Positions 46,594-56,910 of a stretch of DNA of 64,000 nucleotides are shown here, piece by piece. Both the position numbers and the translations under genes were made by a program. Position 1 is the first letter of the stretch; the number at the start of each line of letters is the position of its first letter. Under the pieces are notes generated by a model that was not told the DNA's origin, made no database searches, and saw only the letters and a program-made list of their open reading frames with translations. The stretch is from Solibacillus isronensis. Its GTDB lineage: Bacteria; Bacillota; Bacilli; Bacillales_A; Planococcaceae. Location of the stretch: assembly GCF_900168685.1 (NCBI RefSeq), contig NZ_FVZN01000005.1, forward strand, positions 40,934 to 104,933, given 5' to 3'.

Positions 46594-46678
46594 TGTAACA
46601 AATGGTTGGGTTAGTTCCCATCCAATTGGTTGGAGACAAGATAATTCTTCATCGGTATTCTTAAAAAGAACTGGAGGA

Positions 46679-47308
46679 ATGAAAGTGGAACCATTAATTC
46701 ATGGAATCCTATTGGCGTTTGGCTTAATTTTGCCTTTAGGTGTTCAAAATGTATTTATTTTTAATCAAGGTGCAACCCATACGAATTTTATGAAGGCATT
46801 GCCCGCAGTAATAACAGCAGGCATTTGTGATACGATTTTAATTTATTTGGCAGTAGCCGGAGTATCGGTAATAGTTTTTAGTTTTGAATGGTTGAAATTG
46901 CTGTTATTTTTAGCAGGGTTTTTATTCTTAGCGTATATGGGATGGGTGATATGGAAAGACAACCCTACGATAAATTCAAAGCGGGAACAAAAAGGATTTT
47001 CAGCTCGACGCCAAATAACATTTGCTACATCCGTGTCGCTTCTTAATCCTCATGCTATTTTGGATACAATCGGGGTAATCGGAACAAGTTCATTAGGTTA
47101 TACAGGTTATGAGAAATGGATGTTTACATTGGCCTGTATAGTCGTATCATGGGTATGGTTTCTTTCACTTGCCATTGTCGGGAGAAAGATTGGACAAATT
47201 GACGGGAACGGCAAATTTCTAAATTATCTTAATAAGACATCTGCAGTAATTATATGGATAATGGCGCTGTATATGGGCTATCAGTTTTATGTATTACTGG
47301 GTGAATAG
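46679..47308 (+). CDS. LysE/ArgO-family amino acid exporter
   Basis: The 209-residue membrane protein has about six TMs: ILLAFGLILPLGVQNVFIFNQGA (LysE signature), ICDTILI, SLLNPHAILDTIGVIG. It probably exports basic or other amino acids. GGAGG ends one base before ATG 46679, so GTG 46685 (7 bases away) may be the true start. It is divergent from the MocR regulator. Confidence 0.88.
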   Translation: MKVEPLIHGILLAFGLILPLGVQNVFIFNQGATHTNFMKALPAVITAGICDTILIYLAVAGVSVIVFSFEWLKLLLFLAGFLFLAYMGWVIWKDNPTINSKREQKGFSARRQITFATSVSLLNPHAILDTIGVIGTSSLGYTGYEKWMFTLACIVVSWVWFLSLAIVGRKIGQIDGNGKFLNYLNKTSAVIIWIMALYMGYQFYVLLGE

Positions 47309-47817
47309 GAAAGACGACGGAACCGTTAGCGGGCTTACAATAACGAATAATATTGTGTTAGGAAAATTATACTCTTACCGGAATGCTATAAATGCATTTA
47401 TAAACTCAGAAACCAATAACTTCAAACAGTCATTTTGCGGTAAGTGTAAAAGAATATGTAGAATAAACAGATGGTCATCTTGGCTATAATAAGTACTCGG
47501 AAAACAAGGGGATTTTATGTTTTTCGAGCTTTTTTATTGCCTGGAAAAGAATGGGTTTCTTGTAGCCTTAAAGAACGACTTGGGCTAAGGTCGCAAATAA
47601 TTGCGTTAAATTATGTTAGAATATTTAATGGAGCTATTTAACTTACGCTCACGACTATCTGCGCGGTAAAAAAATCATTTCTTTTTTTGTTTCTGAATTG
47701 AAGGGATCAATTGCAGATGATTTACCGTAACCGCCCTTTCCCTTAAAAGATCCATCTACCTCTATTAAATGTTCCTTTGAAACAAAAGAAGTATAAGTAC
47801 AGAAAGGATTTGATTGA
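47309..47817. other. Intergenic region with one terminator
   Basis: No supported gene. A hairpin at about 47498-47533 (CTCGGAAAACA...TGTTTTTCGAG, then CTTTTTT) probably ends the lysE transcript. The rest is the leader of the permease gene; no riboswitch was recognised. Confidence 0.5.
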
Positions 47818-49233
47818 ATGAGATCTGAGATTACTGCAGATCAAAATTTAAGAGAACGAAACTTATATCAAGAAGAAGCAACTAGTGACTATACTTTTGA
47901 CCGAGTTCCGCGTGAAGAGCGCAAAATGGGCTGGTTAAGTATCACAAATATAACGTTTGGCATCGCAACTGCCATCTTCTATTTCCAAATGGGGAGCGTC
48001 ATGGCACTACAATTCGGAGCGGTCAATGCGCTCATCTCAGCTGGTTATGCCATCATTGTCGCTGGTATTCTTGGAAGCATCATAGTTTATTTATCGGCAA
48101 AGTCCGGCATGAACGTCAACTTATTATCCCGCGGAGGATTCGGTTATATCGGAGCCTCATTAACCTCATTAATTTACGCATCAAACTTTATTATGTATTG
48201 TGCATTTGAAGGTATGATTCTAGTCGCTGCAGTTCATGCATTCTTCCCGGCGATTCCGATCTGGCTTTTAATTGTATTCTTTGGTTCCTTAGTAATTCCG
48301 TTAAACTGGTTTGGCATTAAACAATTGGACAAACTTCAAAAGTGGTCATTGCCTATTTTTGGGTTCTTCCTCATTACGGCAATTGTTATTGCTTTCAACA
48401 CCCCATCACTTAACTCCGGAAATTTCTGGACCTATATGCCTGAGGGTGTTCAAATAGGTGGTACTGCATTGCTGTTATGTATCGGAATGCAACATGGTAT
48501 CATGGGACTTACGGCTTTAATTGCCTCGGATTATGCACGATTCCTGAAACCGAAAGATTTGAAAGTCGGTTCAATTGCAATCGGATTTATTCCGCAAATC
48601 TTCTGTTTTGGTGTAATGGGTGGCCTTGGCATTTGGTTCGGTGTAAAATTCGCCGAAGCTAATCCCGGCGTTTATATCGTGACATTATTAGGGCTCGGTG
48701 GTGTCGTATTCACGGTACTGACACAGGTTCGAATTAATATAACGAATATTTACAGCAGCTCACTTTCCCTCTCGAACTTTTTTGAAAACATGTTTGGTTT
48801 TACACCAGGACGCCGTTTTTGGGTAGTAGTAGGCGGTGTCATTGCGATGATCTTGATGCTTGGTGGTATTGTCGATCATCTTCAAATTGCGATGACATTC
48901 CAAGGTGTAGCACTGATGAGCTGGGCAGCAGTTCTCGTAACGGAAGCACTCGTGCTCAAAAAATGGCTGAAAATCGGCACACGTTATTACGAATCCAGAC
49001 AGGAAAACCTGTTTAAATGGAACCCGGTTGGTGTCATTGCTTTAATTGTCCCAACTATAATCGGTACAATTGCAGCGCTCGGATATATGGGCACTTTCCT
49101 GCAAAATACTGCCGCCTTTTTCGCAGCCCTTATGGCAGCAATTCTGACTGTCATTTTAGGGTTGGCGACAAAGGGGCGATACTATAGCAAGAAAGAAGCA
49201 AATGATATTCCGAAAGAGGATTGGATTGGTTAA
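47818..49233 (+). CDS. NCS1-family cytosine/purine permease
   Basis: The 471-residue protein has about 12 TMs and the NCS1/CodB pattern (FDRVPREERKMGWLSITNITFGIATAIFYFQMGSVM; SRGGFGYIGASLTSLIYASNFIMYCAFEG). It imports a nucleobase or related compound such as cytosine, hydantoin or allantoin with a cation. GAAAGGATTTGATTGA precedes ATG. No catabolic partner is adjacent, so the substrate is open. Confidence 0.85.
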   Translation: MRSEITADQNLRERNLYQEEATSDYTFDRVPREERKMGWLSITNITFGIATAIFYFQMGSVMALQFGAVNALISAGYAIIVAGILGSIIVYLSAKSGMNVNLLSRGGFGYIGASLTSLIYASNFIMYCAFEGMILVAAVHAFFPAIPIWLLIVFFGSLVIPLNWFGIKQLDKLQKWSLPIFGFFLITAIVIAFNTPSLNSGNFWTYMPEGVQIGGTALLLCIGMQHGIMGLTALIASDYARFLKPKDLKVGSIAIGFIPQIFCFGVMGGLGIWFGVKFAEANPGVYIVTLLGLGGVVFTVLTQVRINITNIYSSSLSLSNFFENMFGFTPGRRFWVVVGGVIAMILMLGGIVDHLQIAMTFQGVALMSWAAVLVTEALVLKKWLKIGTRYYESRQENLFKWNPVGVIALIVPTIIGTIAALGYMGTFLQNTAAFFAALMAAILTVILGLATKGRYYSKKEANDIPKEDWIG

Positions 49234-49246
49234 AAAATTGAGCCGT

Positions 49247-49278
49247 ACTTACCGTTTTAATGGGAGTACGGTTTTTAT
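49247..49278 (+). terminator. Rho-independent terminator
   Basis: CCGTACTTACC pairs with GGGAGTACGG with minor mismatch, followed by TTTTTATTATT. Confidence 0.8.
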
Positions 49279-49453
49279 TATTTAAGGTGTTAGGGAGTTG
49301 TGTTTAACGGTGAAATATAGTGATTTTACTCTTCAGAAAAATACCAAAAAGTACTTGTTATTAGGGAATTTAATATATACAATCAAATTATAATTATAGT
49401 AAAATAATACTACTGGGGCTATTGGAGAGTTAAATTGAAAGCGGGTCATTTTT

Positions 49454-50401
49454 ATGAGTATTGTTGTAGGAGGTATATTAATTTGCCTCATCGTATTATG
49501 TATACGTCTGCACAATGAGAAGGCGAAGTTGCAACAAAAAATAAATTTATTTAAACCAATGATTGAAACGACTGAAGGCATCCGGGATATGTTATATTAC
49601 TGTGAAGTTTACCCGAAACTAAAATATCTTTATTTAAGCCCAAGTATAGACAGTAATTTAGGGCTAAATTCGCTGGAAAAACATTTAAATAATCCGGATA
49701 TAATTTTTGATATTGTTCACCCTGATGACCACGATATTTTAAGGAAGAAACAATTGGGAACACTTAATTTCGATAAACCGATAACAGTAAGGTTTAAAAA
49801 CCATTTAGGAGAATACATTTGGTTTGAAGAATATGCTACACCTGTCTACAAAGATGGGAAAGTGATTGCAGTGCAAGGCGTATACAGAAACGTACATAGT
49901 CAATATATTTTGCAGGAGCAGCTGGAATACAAATCGACTCATGATGGATTAACAGGTTTGTACAATAGAGAGTATTTCCAATTGAAAAAGAAAGAATTTA
50001 ATGAAATTGCAATCCCTATATCTGTAATTGTCGCAGACTTAGATGACTTGAAAGAAATTAATGACGAATATGGCCATCAAATGGGAGACCGGTTAATTAT
50101 TGCAGCAGCCGATTGCTTAAAAAAATTTGCAGACGAAGAAATGATTGTTGCAAGAGTTGGCGGAGATGAATTCATAGTTTTGATGCCGCATAAAGATAAC
50201 TTTGAAGTTGAACAATATATAGAAAATGTATGCTCTAAAATGAGGGAATTTTCTAACACCTTACCATTCTCGCCTATCCACATTTCAATTGGATATGAAT
50301 ATTCACCTTCTTCATATGGTGTAATGAGACAACTGCTTAATAAAGCCGATCAGAAAATGTATAAAAATAAAAAGATGAAAAAGGTGTTGTTGAGCAGATA
50401 A
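49454..50401 (+). CDS. Diguanylate cyclase (PAS-GGDEF)
   Basis: The 315-residue protein has one N-terminal membrane helix (SIVVGGILICLIVLCIRL), a short coil, a PAS fold (FDIVHPDDHDILRKKQ...WFEEYATPVYKDGKVIAVQGVYRNV) and a C-terminal GGDEF domain with intact active site RVGGDEF, preceded by DHDGLTGLYNRE-like STHDGLTGLYNRE. It should make cyclic di-GMP from GTP in response to a PAS signal. No EAL domain is present. It is monocistronic. Confidence 0.9.
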   Translation: MSIVVGGILICLIVLCIRLHNEKAKLQQKINLFKPMIETTEGIRDMLYYCEVYPKLKYLYLSPSIDSNLGLNSLEKHLNNPDIIFDIVHPDDHDILRKKQLGTLNFDKPITVRFKNHLGEYIWFEEYATPVYKDGKVIAVQGVYRNVHSQYILQEQLEYKSTHDGLTGLYNREYFQLKKKEFNEIAIPISVIVADLDDLKEINDEYGHQMGDRLIIAAADCLKKFADEEMIVARVGGDEFIVLMPHKDNFEVEQYIENVCSKMREFSNTLPFSPIHISIGYEYSPSSYGVMRQLLNKADQKMYKNKKMKKVLLSR

Positions 50402-50434
50402 ATTTTTCAGTAATCATTCATTTAATATATTTTG

Positions 50435-50480
50435 GAACTAATCTCTAAGCAAAAAGCTGGCTGAGGTTAGTTTTTTTTAT
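50435..50480 (+). terminator. Rho-independent terminator
   Basis: AACTAATCTC...AGC pairs with GCT...GAGGTTAGTT, followed by TTTTTTTT. Confidence 0.75.
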
Positions 50481-50643
50481 AGTAAAGGGAGGTGCTATGG
50501 GAAAATTCTACTTCCATTTCAAATTAACTATGCTGTTCGTTAGAAAACTTTTCCAAAACATTATTTACAATTCCTATAAATATAGTATACAATATGGATG
50601 TTGAATTTTTAGAATATTCATAGTAAATAAAAGGGTGGGTAAT

Positions 50644-51168
50644 ATGACAGAAATTAAAAATGATTATTTAGTAATTGGCGATTTGAACGCACCTGTAAAA
50701 ATTGAAGTGTTTTTAAATTACGCTTGTCCGTACTGTGCTACGTTTTATGATTTAGTTGATAATACGCTACCAAAGTATTTCACAGAAAAGAAGGTAGCAT
50801 TAGTAGTAAAGCATTATGATAAGCCACGTGAAATGCTATTGCCTGGAACGCTAATCAATGCAAATTTAGATTATTCTAATCCAGAAAGAACATTAGAAAT
50901 TATTAGTGAGCTATTTAAGAATCAGGCAACATGGGATAAGTATTCAAGTTTTGAAATAAAGAAATACATTGAAGAAAAATATAACTTAAAAGAAGAATTT
51001 TCAAATATTGACCGTAGCTTACTAATTACTGCTGAGGCAATTGAACGTAATGTGAAAATGGTGCCAACTGTATTCATCAATGAATTGGAATTCCAATATC
51101 CACGTGAGATTTTTGCAGAAGAGTTAGTGGAAATTATAGATAAAGAACTAGAAAAGGCGGAAGTTTAA
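50644..51168 (+). CDS. DsbA-like thioredoxin-fold protein
   Basis: The 174-residue protein has a CPYC active site at residues 28-31 (EVFLNYACPYCATF) and the cis-proline loop MVPTVFIN. It has no signal peptide, so it is a cytoplasmic thiol oxidoreductase of the DSBA fold. ATG 50644 follows GGGTGG; GTG 50635 overlaps it. The stop abuts the ATG of the next gene, so it is the first gene of an ABC amino-acid operon, which hints at a thiol or disulfide substrate such as cystine. Confidence 0.82.
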   Translation: MTEIKNDYLVIGDLNAPVKIEVFLNYACPYCATFYDLVDNTLPKYFTEKKVALVVKHYDKPREMLLPGTLINANLDYSNPERTLEIISELFKNQATWDKYSSFEIKKYIEEKYNLKEEFSNIDRSLLITAEAIERNVKMVPTVFINELEFQYPREIFAEELVEIIDKELEKAEV

Positions 51169-52005
51169 ATGCAGAGTCTAAAGAAATTATCATTTCTATT
51201 TTTATTAAGTACTTTCATATTACTTTTAGCTGCTTGTAGTGATGAGGATGGAACGGATTCAACGGCAAAAGAAACAAATACTGATAGCGGGAAAAAGGAC
51301 GTCTTAGTTGTTGGTTCATCAGGAATCTATCCTCCTTTTATTTCTGTGGATGAAGACGGCAAAGCGCAAGGTTATGACGTGGAAGTATTAGAAAAAGTTG
51401 GCGAAGCTTTAGGGTATGAAATAAAATGGAAGTTTGCTGAGTTTTCGGGTATCTTTGGTATGCTTGATGCTGGAAAAATTGATACGGTATCCAATTTAAT
51501 TGCAATGACAGAAGAACGGCGTGCAAAATATGATTTTTCAACTCCTTACGCTTATTCAGGTGCTACTCTAGTTGTTCATGAAGATAATAATAGTATTAAC
51601 AGTATTGAAGACTTAAAGGGTAAAAAAGTTGGTGTTTTATTAGGAAATAACTTGCATCAATTTTTAGAGAAATGGAATGAAGAAAATGGTGGTGAGATTA
51701 TTATTACACCATATCAAGATGTTAGCGGAACATATAATGAAGTGGCTTTAGGTCGATTAGATGCATTTATTGATGTGAAAATTACTGCAGCATCTCGTAT
51801 TCGTGATGAAGGTTTACCATTAAAAATTTATGGTGAAGAATATTTAGTTAACTTTGATTATGGCTTCCCATTTGTACGCTCTGAAGAAAACAAAGAGTTT
51901 TTAGAAGCGTTTAGTGCAGAAATTCAAAAGCTTCAAGAGAATGGCACATTAAAAGAGTTATCAGATAAGTGGAGTGCAATTGACGTTACAATTCCACATA
52001 AATAA
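51169..52005 (+). CDS. Amino-acid ABC transporter substrate-binding lipoprotein
   Basis: The 278-residue SBP_bac_3 protein has a lipobox LLLAACSD (Cys about residue 23) for lipid anchoring. The core reads VGSSGIYPPFISVDEDGKAQGYDVEVLEKVGEALGYEIKWKFAEFSGIFGMLDAGKIDTVSNLIAMTEERRAKYDFSTPY, typical of polar amino acid or cystine binding proteins. It forms an operon with the DsbA-like gene and the permease and ATPase genes. Confidence 0.9.
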   Translation: MQSLKKLSFLFLLSTFILLLAACSDEDGTDSTAKETNTDSGKKDVLVVGSSGIYPPFISVDEDGKAQGYDVEVLEKVGEALGYEIKWKFAEFSGIFGMLDAGKIDTVSNLIAMTEERRAKYDFSTPYAYSGATLVVHEDNNSINSIEDLKGKKVGVLLGNNLHQFLEKWNEENGGEIIITPYQDVSGTYNEVALGRLDAFIDVKITAASRIRDEGLPLKIYGEEYLVNFDYGFPFVRSEENKEFLEAFSAEIQKLQENGTLKELSDKWSAIDVTIPHK

Positions 52006-52009
52006 TTTT

Positions 52010-52046
52010 TAATGTAGGCTGTCCAGAGTAATCTCTGAACAGCCTT
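52010..52046 (+). terminator. Intercistronic hairpin in the ABC operon
   Basis: GGCTGTCCAGAG pairs with CTCTGAACAGCC around AATCT..., followed by a diluted T tract. It is probably a partial terminator that keeps binding protein in excess over the permease. Confidence 0.65.
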
Positions 52047-52081
52047 CTGTGATTTTTATTTTAATAGAAAAGAGGGGTTTT

Positions 52082-52765
52082 GTGAATTTTGATTTTGGCT
52101 ATATGATTGATATTTTTCCTAGGATCATTGAGTATTTACCAATTGTTTTGTACATGGGAACTCTTTCATTTATATTAGCGGTTATTATTGGTCTAATATT
52201 TGCAGTAATTATTAATTTTAAAGTTCCGGTTATTTATCAGATTTTAGTTGTTATTATTTCATACTTCCGAGGGGTTCCAACGCTTATTCAAATTTTTATT
52301 TTCTATTTTGGAATGCCACAATTATTCCCTAGCTTTAACTCATTAGATGCTATTACAGCTGTTATTTTTGCGTTAAGTGTTAAAAATGCAGCATATTTAT
52401 CTGAAGTATTTCGTTCGGCATTTTTAGCAGTCGATAAAGGCCAATTTGAAGCATGTGATGCTGTAAACATGACAAAGTGGCAAGGATTACGTACGGTTAT
52501 TTTGCCACAAGTATTACGTGTAGCAATTCCGTCATCCGGAAATTATTACATTATGATGATTAAAGAAACTTCATTAGCTTTTACGATTGGTGTTATAGAT
52601 ATGCTTGCTCGGGCAAAATTAGAATCAGCTGTTACTTATAAATTTCTAGAAGCCTATTTAACAGTTGGTTTAATTTATTGGGCTATCACCGTAATATTAG
52701 CATACTTACAATCAAAACTTGAAAATTATGTAGAGCGTCCCTATAGAAAGGAGGCAACGAAATGA
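52082..52765 (+). CDS. Amino-acid ABC transporter permease
   Basis: The 227-residue BPD_transp_1 permease has about five TMs and the HisM-type EAA loop ([36 protein letters not shown]). GTG 52082 follows AGAGGGG; the frame is open further upstream without a start signal. It ends 4 bases inside the ATPase gene. Confidence 0.9.
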   Translation: MNFDFGYMIDIFPRIIEYLPIVLYMGTLSFILAVIIGLIFAVIINFKVPVIYQILVVIISYFRGVPTLIQIFIFYFGMPQLFPSFNSLDAITAVIFALSVKNAAYLSEVFRSAFLAVDKGQFEACDAVNMTKWQGLRTVILPQVLRVAIPSSGNYYIMMIKETSLAFTIGVIDMLARAKLESAVTYKFLEAYLTVGLIYWAITVILAYLQSKLENYVERPYRKEATK

Positions 52766-53523
52766 TTAAAATTCAAAATTTGCATAAAAGCTATGGAAGC
52801 ACTGAGATATTAAAAGGAATTGACGTAGAGTTAAAAGATGGTGAGGTACTAGCTATTATCGGTCCTTCGGGGTCAGGAAAATCTACGTTTTTACGGTGCT
52901 TAAATTTTTTGGAAAAGCCAGAAAGGGGTATTATTCAGATTGATAGCGAAGAAGTGAATTTAGAGAAATATCAAAAATCCCAAGTAGTGAAGTTACGTGG
53001 AAAAACGGGAATGGTATTTCAAAACTATAATTTATTTAAAAATAAAACGGCTTTACATAATGTATCTGAGCCATTGCGTCTAACTAAGAAAATCCCCAAA
53101 AACCAGGCTGAACAAATAGCATATGAAATACTAGCTGAGGTTGGACTGAAAGGGAAAGAACTTAATTATCCTGTAGCACTTTCAGGGGGGCAACAGCAGC
53201 GAGTTGGCATAGCCAGAGCACTTGCACTTGATCCATATGTAATCTTATTTGATGAGCCGACTTCATCACTAGATCCAGAGCTTGTAGAAGAAGTATTAAA
53301 CGTAATGAAGGCAGTTATTAAACAAGGTCGAACTATGATTGTTGTAACTCACGAAATGGAGTTTGCAAAAGAGGTAGCAGATCGCGTGATTTTCATGGCA
53401 GATGGACATATTATTGAGGAGGGAACACCGGAAGAGATTTTCGAGAACCCCCAAAACGAACGAACAAAACGTTTCTTGAAAAATTACTTAACACTACATA
53501 ATTTAGATGGAGATGGCATTTAA
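52762..53523 (+). CDS. Amino-acid ABC transporter ATP-binding protein
   Basis: The 253-residue ATPase of the GlnQ/TcyC class has Walker [11 protein letters not shown]-loop MVFQNYNLF, signature [15 protein letters not shown], Walker [15 protein letters not shown] and the H-loop VVTHEM. It overlaps the permease stop (ATGA). A terminator follows at about 53555-53604 (AAAACCGATA...TATCGGTTTTTT). Confidence 0.93.
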   Translation: MIKIQNLHKSYGSTEILKGIDVELKDGEVLAIIGPSGSGKSTFLRCLNFLEKPERGIIQIDSEEVNLEKYQKSQVVKLRGKTGMVFQNYNLFKNKTALHNVSEPLRLTKKIPKNQAEQIAYEILAEVGLKGKELNYPVALSGGQQQRVGIARALALDPYVILFDEPTSSLDPELVEEVLNVMKAVIKQGRTMIVVTHEMEFAKEVADRVIFMADGHIIEEGTPEEIFENPQNERTKRFLKNYLTLHNLDGDGI

Positions 53524-53715
53524 ATTCAGTATCCTATGTAATGACGTAATAAAATGAAAACCGATATGATAAATTGAAAAACGGATTTACGTATCGGTTT
53601 TTTGAGAGGTTAATGACTTTAATTGATCAATAATTTTTCTAAAGCAACTGAATGTTATCCACGGTAATGATCCCGTTTCGCTAATTATCCTATTTCCTGT
53701 TTTACCTCAAACCGG

Positions 53716-54318
53716 TTAACGTTTTTGTTTTCCCACAAACTCCAGTGAATAAATATGTGTTTGGGATAAAGCAATGACTTCTTCTATAAACTCTACTTTG
53801 GATTCTTTAAAATTGCTGTTAATCCAATTTTGAATAAGTCCGTAAAATCCGTATGCAGTATATCGTTTAAAGTAATCCATATTTACCGGGATATTATTGA
53901 TTGTTTGAAATATAAACTGCTCCCCGTATATTTTTAATATCGTTTGAGGAAATTTTGTATGTAAGCCTGTTAATGTATCATCGTATTTAATCAGTTCAAA
54001 GAAATTTCGATTATCATAAATGTAAGAAATAATATTAAAAGAGGGTTCGCTTAGTTTTTTCGTATATACTTTTTGACCAGGAGAATACGGTTTCCCTACA
54101 GATTCTTCCAATCCCGCAAGCATTGTTTCAAGTAGATCCTCTGCCAATTGAAATTTATCCTGGTAATGTACATAAAATGTACTGCGATTGTAAGAAGCAT
54201 GATCGACAATATCCTTTACGGAAATCGCATGGTAGCCTTTCTTTTTAATAAGGTCAATTAACGCCAACTTTAAATGTTCTTTTGTTCGGTTTTTTCTTTT
54301 GGATGTATCATTTTCCAC
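53716..54318 (-). CDS. TetR-family transcriptional regulator
   Basis: The 200-residue protein has an N-terminal TetR HTH (LALIDLIKKKGYHAISVKDIVDHASYNRSTFYVHYQDKFQLAEDLL) and a C-terminal TetR_C-like ligand domain. GGAGGGAATGTCGTGGAA precedes the start. It is divergent from the SDR gene 200 bases away, which is its likely target. Confidence 0.85.
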   Translation of the reverse strand: MENDTSKRKNRTKEHLKLALIDLIKKKGYHAISVKDIVDHASYNRSTFYVHYQDKFQLAEDLLETMLAGLEESVGKPYSPGQKVYTKKLSEPSFNIISYIYDNRNFFELIKYDDTLTGLHTKFPQTILKIYGEQFIFQTINNIPVNMDYFKRYTAYGFYGLIQNWINSNFKESKVEFIEEVIALSQTHIYSLEFVGKQKR

Positions 54319-54517
54319 GACATTCCCTCCATGTAAAAAGACAAAATAATAGTAAGTGTCTACTTATTATACATTTTACAATATTCTAATGATTGATGTA
54401 TTTATTGGAATTGTTAAAATTGAAGTGTAAAGAAAATGCGCATATTTCTGCTATTTCTGTTCAATTTAACTTAAATATGTATGTGTTCAATGACTCATTA
54501 TATAGGAGGAATAAAAG

Positions 54518-55255
54518 ATGGGAAAATTACAAGGTAAAGTAGCAGTCATCACAGGTGGGGCATCAGGTATTGGTGCAGCTACAGCAAAATTATTTGTCTC
54601 TGAAGGTGCTAAAGTAGTACTAGTTGATTTAAATGAAGAAAAGGGTAAAGCTTTCGAAGCGGAATTGAAAGCGCTTAACGCGGACGCATTATTTGTTAAA
54701 GCAAATATTACAAGTGAAGAAGAAGTAGCAAATATATTCAAACAGACAATTGAAGCATTTGGCAAAGTAGACATAGTATTTAACAATGCAGGCATTGGCC
54801 GCGTTTTCCCTTCACATGAACTGGAATATTCGGAGTGGCGCAACACAGTCAATGTTGACTTAGATGGTGTTTTCCTAGTAGCCCGTGAAGCTATCCGTGA
54901 AATGCTGAAATCTGGCGGAGGGTCAATCATCAATACCGCTTCTATGTACGGCTGGGTTGGTTCACCAGGATCGGCAGCATACAATGCAGCAAAAGGTGGG
55001 GTTATTAACTTAACACGCTCACTTGCACTTGAATATGCAGAGCAAAATATTCGTGTGAACTCACTATGCCCAGGCTTCATTGACACACCGATTATTCCGG
55101 AAGAAAGCAAACAGGCATTAGCTTCAATGACACCAATGAAACGTCTTGGACAAGCAGAAGAAATGGCAAAAGCAGTATTATTTATGGCAAGTGACGATTC
55201 TTCATTCATGACTGGCAACAGCTTAACAGTTGATGGTGGATATACAGCTCAATAA
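54518..55255 (+). CDS. Short-chain dehydrogenase/reductase
   Basis: The 245-residue classical SDR has TGGASGIG, NNAGIG, INTASMYG and YNAAKGG, ending in VDGGYTAQ. AGGAGGAATAAAAG precedes ATG. The substrate is unknown. A terminator (GCGCACTTTC/GGAAGTGCG with T6) follows at 55267-55298. Confidence 0.88.
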   Translation: MGKLQGKVAVITGGASGIGAATAKLFVSEGAKVVLVDLNEEKGKAFEAELKALNADALFVKANITSEEEVANIFKQTIEAFGKVDIVFNNAGIGRVFPSHELEYSEWRNTVNVDLDGVFLVAREAIREMLKSGGGSIINTASMYGWVGSPGSAAYNAAKGGVINLTRSLALEYAEQNIRVNSLCPGFIDTPIIPEESKQALASMTPMKRLGQAEEMAKAVLFMASDDSSFMTGNSLTVDGGYTAQ

Positions 55256-55454
55256 TTTTTAATTCAAAGCGCACTTTCAATTTGGAAGTGCGTTTTTTAT
55301 GTGTTTGCTGTTTTTATTAGAACAGTTGAGTGGGATATTAGAACAATTTCATTTATATTAGAAAGTCTCGTCCGCTTCAATTCCTGCTAACCGTAACTAA
55401 ATATTTCTGTTAGAATAAATTTACAGTAAATTCTAACAATTTAGGGGGCCTAGT

Positions 55455-56849
55455 ATGGAGGAGATTCAAGAGAAGAACTTAAATGGTGATGCAATTACGA
55501 AATTGGACGAAATAGTGGAAACAATTTTAGGGGGAGATAAGGCCACTTTTACGCTGCGTGACCGGACATCTGGGGAGATTCTTTATACATACCGAGGGAA
55601 TCGTTTAATGCGTCCTGCGTCCAATATGAAAATCCTTACGGGGGCGGCTGCAATCGCGGAGCTTGGAGTGGACTACCGGTTTAAGACAGAAATTTATATC
55701 GACGGAAATGTTGAGGACCACACGTTAAACGGGGATATTTACGTGAAGGGTTACGGTGATCCGACAATAAATGAAGCGACACTTAAGCATTTTGCGGAAG
55801 TTTTAAGGGAAAAAGGCATCCATCAGGTGAAGGGTAAGCTAATCGGGGATGATACATATTTCTCGGGTGATACATTGCCACCGGGTGTTGATGATGAAGG
55901 GGAAACCCATTATTACGGGGCCCGTATCTCGCCCATTACGATGTCACCGAATGACGATTTTGATGCGAGCACAATTATTGTGGAAGCAACTGCAGGGAAT
56001 GTCGGAGAAAAGCCGAGTTTTAACGTCATCCCGCATTTAAGTGGTATGCAACTTTCTAATGAAGCAAAATCAGTAGACAAAAGTGCTGAAAACACATTGG
56101 AAATCCACCGCATTAATAATACAAGTCAAATTATGATTACAGGTGAAATACCGGAAGGAGAAACGGCGAAAGTTTGGGTGTCCCACCAGGACCCTACGAA
56201 AAACACGCTGCTGTTTTTCAAAGAACTATGCAAAGATGCAGGCATCCGTTTTGAACAGGAAGAAAGCATTGATAGCGGCATAACGCCAAACCATGCAAAA
56301 CTAATACACACGCATAAGTCTCGTTCAATCGCGGAGATGTTTTCAATTTTTATGAAATTAAGCAATAACAGCATCGCCGATATTTTCCTGAAAACGATGG
56401 GGAAACAAAAGCATGGAGTAGGCGATTACGAGCATGGCCTAAAAGTAATGCGCGCTTATTTGGAAAAGCAGCAAATTGATTTTGCGACGTGGCAATTTGC
56501 TGATGGTTCGGGCTTATCACATCATAACCGTCTGCACTCAAATGGTATATCCGAGCTGTTGTATGTGCTGCAAAAAGAACCGTATTTCCAGAACTTTTAC
56601 GAATCACTTCCAGTTGGAGGGAATATAAACAGACTAGTAGGCGGAACATTAAAAGACCGCTTTTTAGAGCCGGAACTGCAACAGCGAATATTCGCTAAAA
56701 CAGGCTATATTCATGAAGTGAATACATTATCAGGCTATGTAACAGGAAAAAGCGGGAGAGACTACATTTTCTCGATTATGCTTGAAGGAAGGGAAGAGGG
56801 GATTCCGTTTTTGGATGAAGGGTTGAAGGCGATTATTGAGGTAGTATAA
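55455..56849 (+). CDS. PBP4-type D-Ala-D-Ala carboxypeptidase (S13), no signal peptide
   Basis: The 464-residue S13 peptidase has all three active-site motifs: SNMK (Ser56, Lys59), SNN in KLSNNSIADI, and KTG in FAKTGYI. S13 enzymes trim or cleave peptidoglycan peptides outside the membrane. This protein begins MEEIQEKNLNGDAITKLDEIV, with no hydrophobic N-terminus. A stop codon lies in frame just upstream, and GGGGG precedes ATG, so a missed signal is unlikely. Either it leaves the cell by another route or acts on another substrate. A bidirectional terminator follows at 56855-56904. Confidence 0.85.
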   Translation: MEEIQEKNLNGDAITKLDEIVETILGGDKATFTLRDRTSGEILYTYRGNRLMRPASNMKILTGAAAIAELGVDYRFKTEIYIDGNVEDHTLNGDIYVKGYGDPTINEATLKHFAEVLREKGIHQVKGKLIGDDTYFSGDTLPPGVDDEGETHYYGARISPITMSPNDDFDASTIIVEATAGNVGEKPSFNVIPHLSGMQLSNEAKSVDKSAENTLEIHRINNTSQIMITGEIPEGETAKVWVSHQDPTKNTLLFFKELCKDAGIRFEQEESIDSGITPNHAKLIHTHKSRSIAEMFSIFMKLSNNSIADIFLKTMGKQKHGVGDYEHGLKVMRAYLEKQQIDFATWQFADGSGLSHHNRLHSNGISELLYVLQKEPYFQNFYESLPVGGNINRLVGGTLKDRFLEPELQQRIFAKTGYIHEVNTLSGYVTGKSGRDYIFSIMLEGREEGIPFLDEGLKAIIEVV

Positions 56850-56854
56850 AAAAC

Positions 56855-56904
56855 AAAACAGTCTCAATTATTAGCTGTTGTCTAATAGTTGGAGACTGTT
56901 TATT
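56855..56904. terminator. Bidirectional terminator
   Basis: AACAGTCTCAATTATTAG pairs with CTAATAGTTGGAGACTGTT between convergent genes. Confidence 0.8.
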
Positions 56905-56910
56905 AAGGCA

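Noticed and set aside
47289..47489. 66-codon frame at the end of lysE
   Set aside because: Overlaps the lysE stop in another frame without start signals and has no family resemblance.
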